Positions 30,187 to 30,654 of a DNA stretch of 30,654 bases are shown here, in pieces (within the stretch, counting starts at the first letter, position 1; each line of letters begins with the position of its first letter). The position numbers and the translations under genes are program-made. A model generated the notes under the pieces. That model made no database searches. It saw only the letters and a program-made list of their open reading frames with translations, and was not told the DNA's origin. Location of the stretch: positions 1 to 30,654 of the forward strand of contig JAZFSG010000055.1 of the NCBI GenBank assembly GCA_036446035.1, read 5' to 3'. The DNA is from CAXMQS01 sp036446035. Its GTDB lineage: Bacteria > Actinomycetota > Acidimicrobiia > Spongiisociales > JAOTWH01.

Positions 30187-30654
30187 TCATCCGATCAGTT
30201 GGCGAACTTCGATGGTGCTCAAGCGAAGCAGGTCGAGTTCCCGGGCGCCCCATTCCTCGATCTCGGCAAGAGAGCCGGCGAGGGTCCTGTGCAGCGTCAG
30301 CAGCGTGGTTTCGATATCGGCAACGATCACCTCGGCGGCTGGGGAGTCCTCGGCTCGCAACGCAGTCAGGTACTCGGTCCGCCAGATGTCCATCTGGGTG
30401 AGCGTCTCGTTGGCCGCCAGGCGGTGGCTTTCGAGCAGGGGATCTGACGGCAGGGAAACCGCGACCTCAACGCTGGCGGCCAACGCCGCGGCCAACTCGA
30501 TCGACAGGGAGTCGATGGTGTCCGGCGCAGCCACGGTCGGTAGATCCGGAAGATCGAAGAGTCCGTATGTCAAGAGCCGGTAGGTGACGAGACTGTTGAG
30601 CCGGGTGGCGAGTCCCTCGGCCTGGCCTGCGACCTCGCCGACGTCGCTGCGAAC
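30187..30654 (-). CDS. Unknown helical protein, C-terminal part only
   Basis: The frame is open from the right edge to the stop at 30187, giving the last 155 residues of a longer gene. I do not recognise the family. The region is mostly amphipathic helix rich in Ala, Leu, Glu and Thr, with a Pro-rich turn DLPDLPTVAAPDT early on and segments such as IDSLSIELAAALAAS, HRLAANETLTQMDIWRTEYLTAL and VIVADIETTLLTLHRTLAGSLAEIEEWG. No Cys, TM segment or obvious catalytic motif is visible. TTG 30573 could be an internal start but has no clear ribosome binding site, and the open frame upstream has the same composition. It is convergent with the LysM gene. Confidence 0.7.
   Translation of the reverse strand, partial: VRSDVGEVAGQAEGLATRLNSLVTYRLLTYGLFDLPDLPTVAAPDTIDSLSIELAAALAASVEVAVSLPSDPLLESHRLAANETLTQMDIWRTEYLTALRAEDSPAAEVIVADIETTLLTLHRTLAGSLAEIEEWGARELDLLRLSTIEVRQLIG

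Noticed and set aside
1..30654. CRISPR arrays, tRNA/rRNA genes, insertion sequences, phage genes, toxin-antitoxin pairs
   Set aside because: I looked for spaced direct repeats, tRNA-like cloverleaf ends, transposase motifs and small paired genes and saw none. The only direct repeats are short (10 bp, or the lipoprotein hexamers).

Overview
The window is a GC-rich, gene-dense stretch of bacterial chromosome, most likely from an actinobacterium, and possibly an uncultured Acidimicrobiia-like lineage (the class is inference). The phylum call rests on four things: LexA boxes of the CGAAC-N4-GTTCG type upstream of recA and lexA; a dapB/dapA/ftsK/rimO/cinA/recA/miaB/miaA/dapF/lexA gene order typical of Actinobacteria; a mycothiol-S-transferase-like (TIGR03084/DinB-type) gene; and many start codons that lack a ribosome binding site but sit 6-7 nt after a TANNNT -10 element, as in leaderless actinobacterial transcripts. 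No tRNA, rRNA, CRISPR array, insertion sequence or prophage gene is visible, and no gene-free stretch exceeds about 200 bp.

Layout. (1) 1-4530, minus strand: a tight operon of a HExxH/VWA CobT-like protein, a CobS-like AAA ATPase with degenerate Walker motifs, a LOG-family protein and a DinB-type protein cut by the window edge. (2) 4563-10571: arfB (ribosome rescue) convergent with a two-TM protein, then an epoxide-hydrolase-like enzyme, an M16 peptidase, dapB and a Met-rich lipoprotein, the last convergent with a thioredoxin-TPR protein. (3) 10622-15509: dapA, RNase J and ftsK. (4) 15612-18711: a three-gene 2-oxoacid dehydrogenase operon (E1 alpha, E1 beta, E2) without E3. (5) 18779-23030: rimO, cinA, thpR, a cupin and a class I methyltransferase. 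(6) 23038-29646: recA with an exact SOS promoter, RNase Y behind a structured leader, miaB, miaA, dapF, and lexA convergent with dapF. (7) 29697-30111: three LexA boxes in the space between lexA and a divergent small membrane-anchored LysM protein, the arrangement of YneA/Rv2719c-type SOS division inhibitors. (8) A partial unknown gene at the right edge.

Together the genes serve lysine/meso-diaminopimelate synthesis (dapA, dapB, dapF), RNA turnover (RNase J, RNase Y), tRNA and ribosomal protein modification (MiaA, MiaB, RimO), the DNA damage response (RecA, LexA, LysM protein) and chromosome segregation (FtsK). Most of the window is housekeeping and I do not see an obviously new defence or mobile system. 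The points most worth a second look are the LexA-controlled LysM gene, the hairpin in the recA leader, the structured leader of RNase Y, the CTG start of miaA, the missing second catalytic cysteine in DapF, the degenerate CobS-like ATPase with its HExxH-VWA partner, and the recurrent leaderless promoters.
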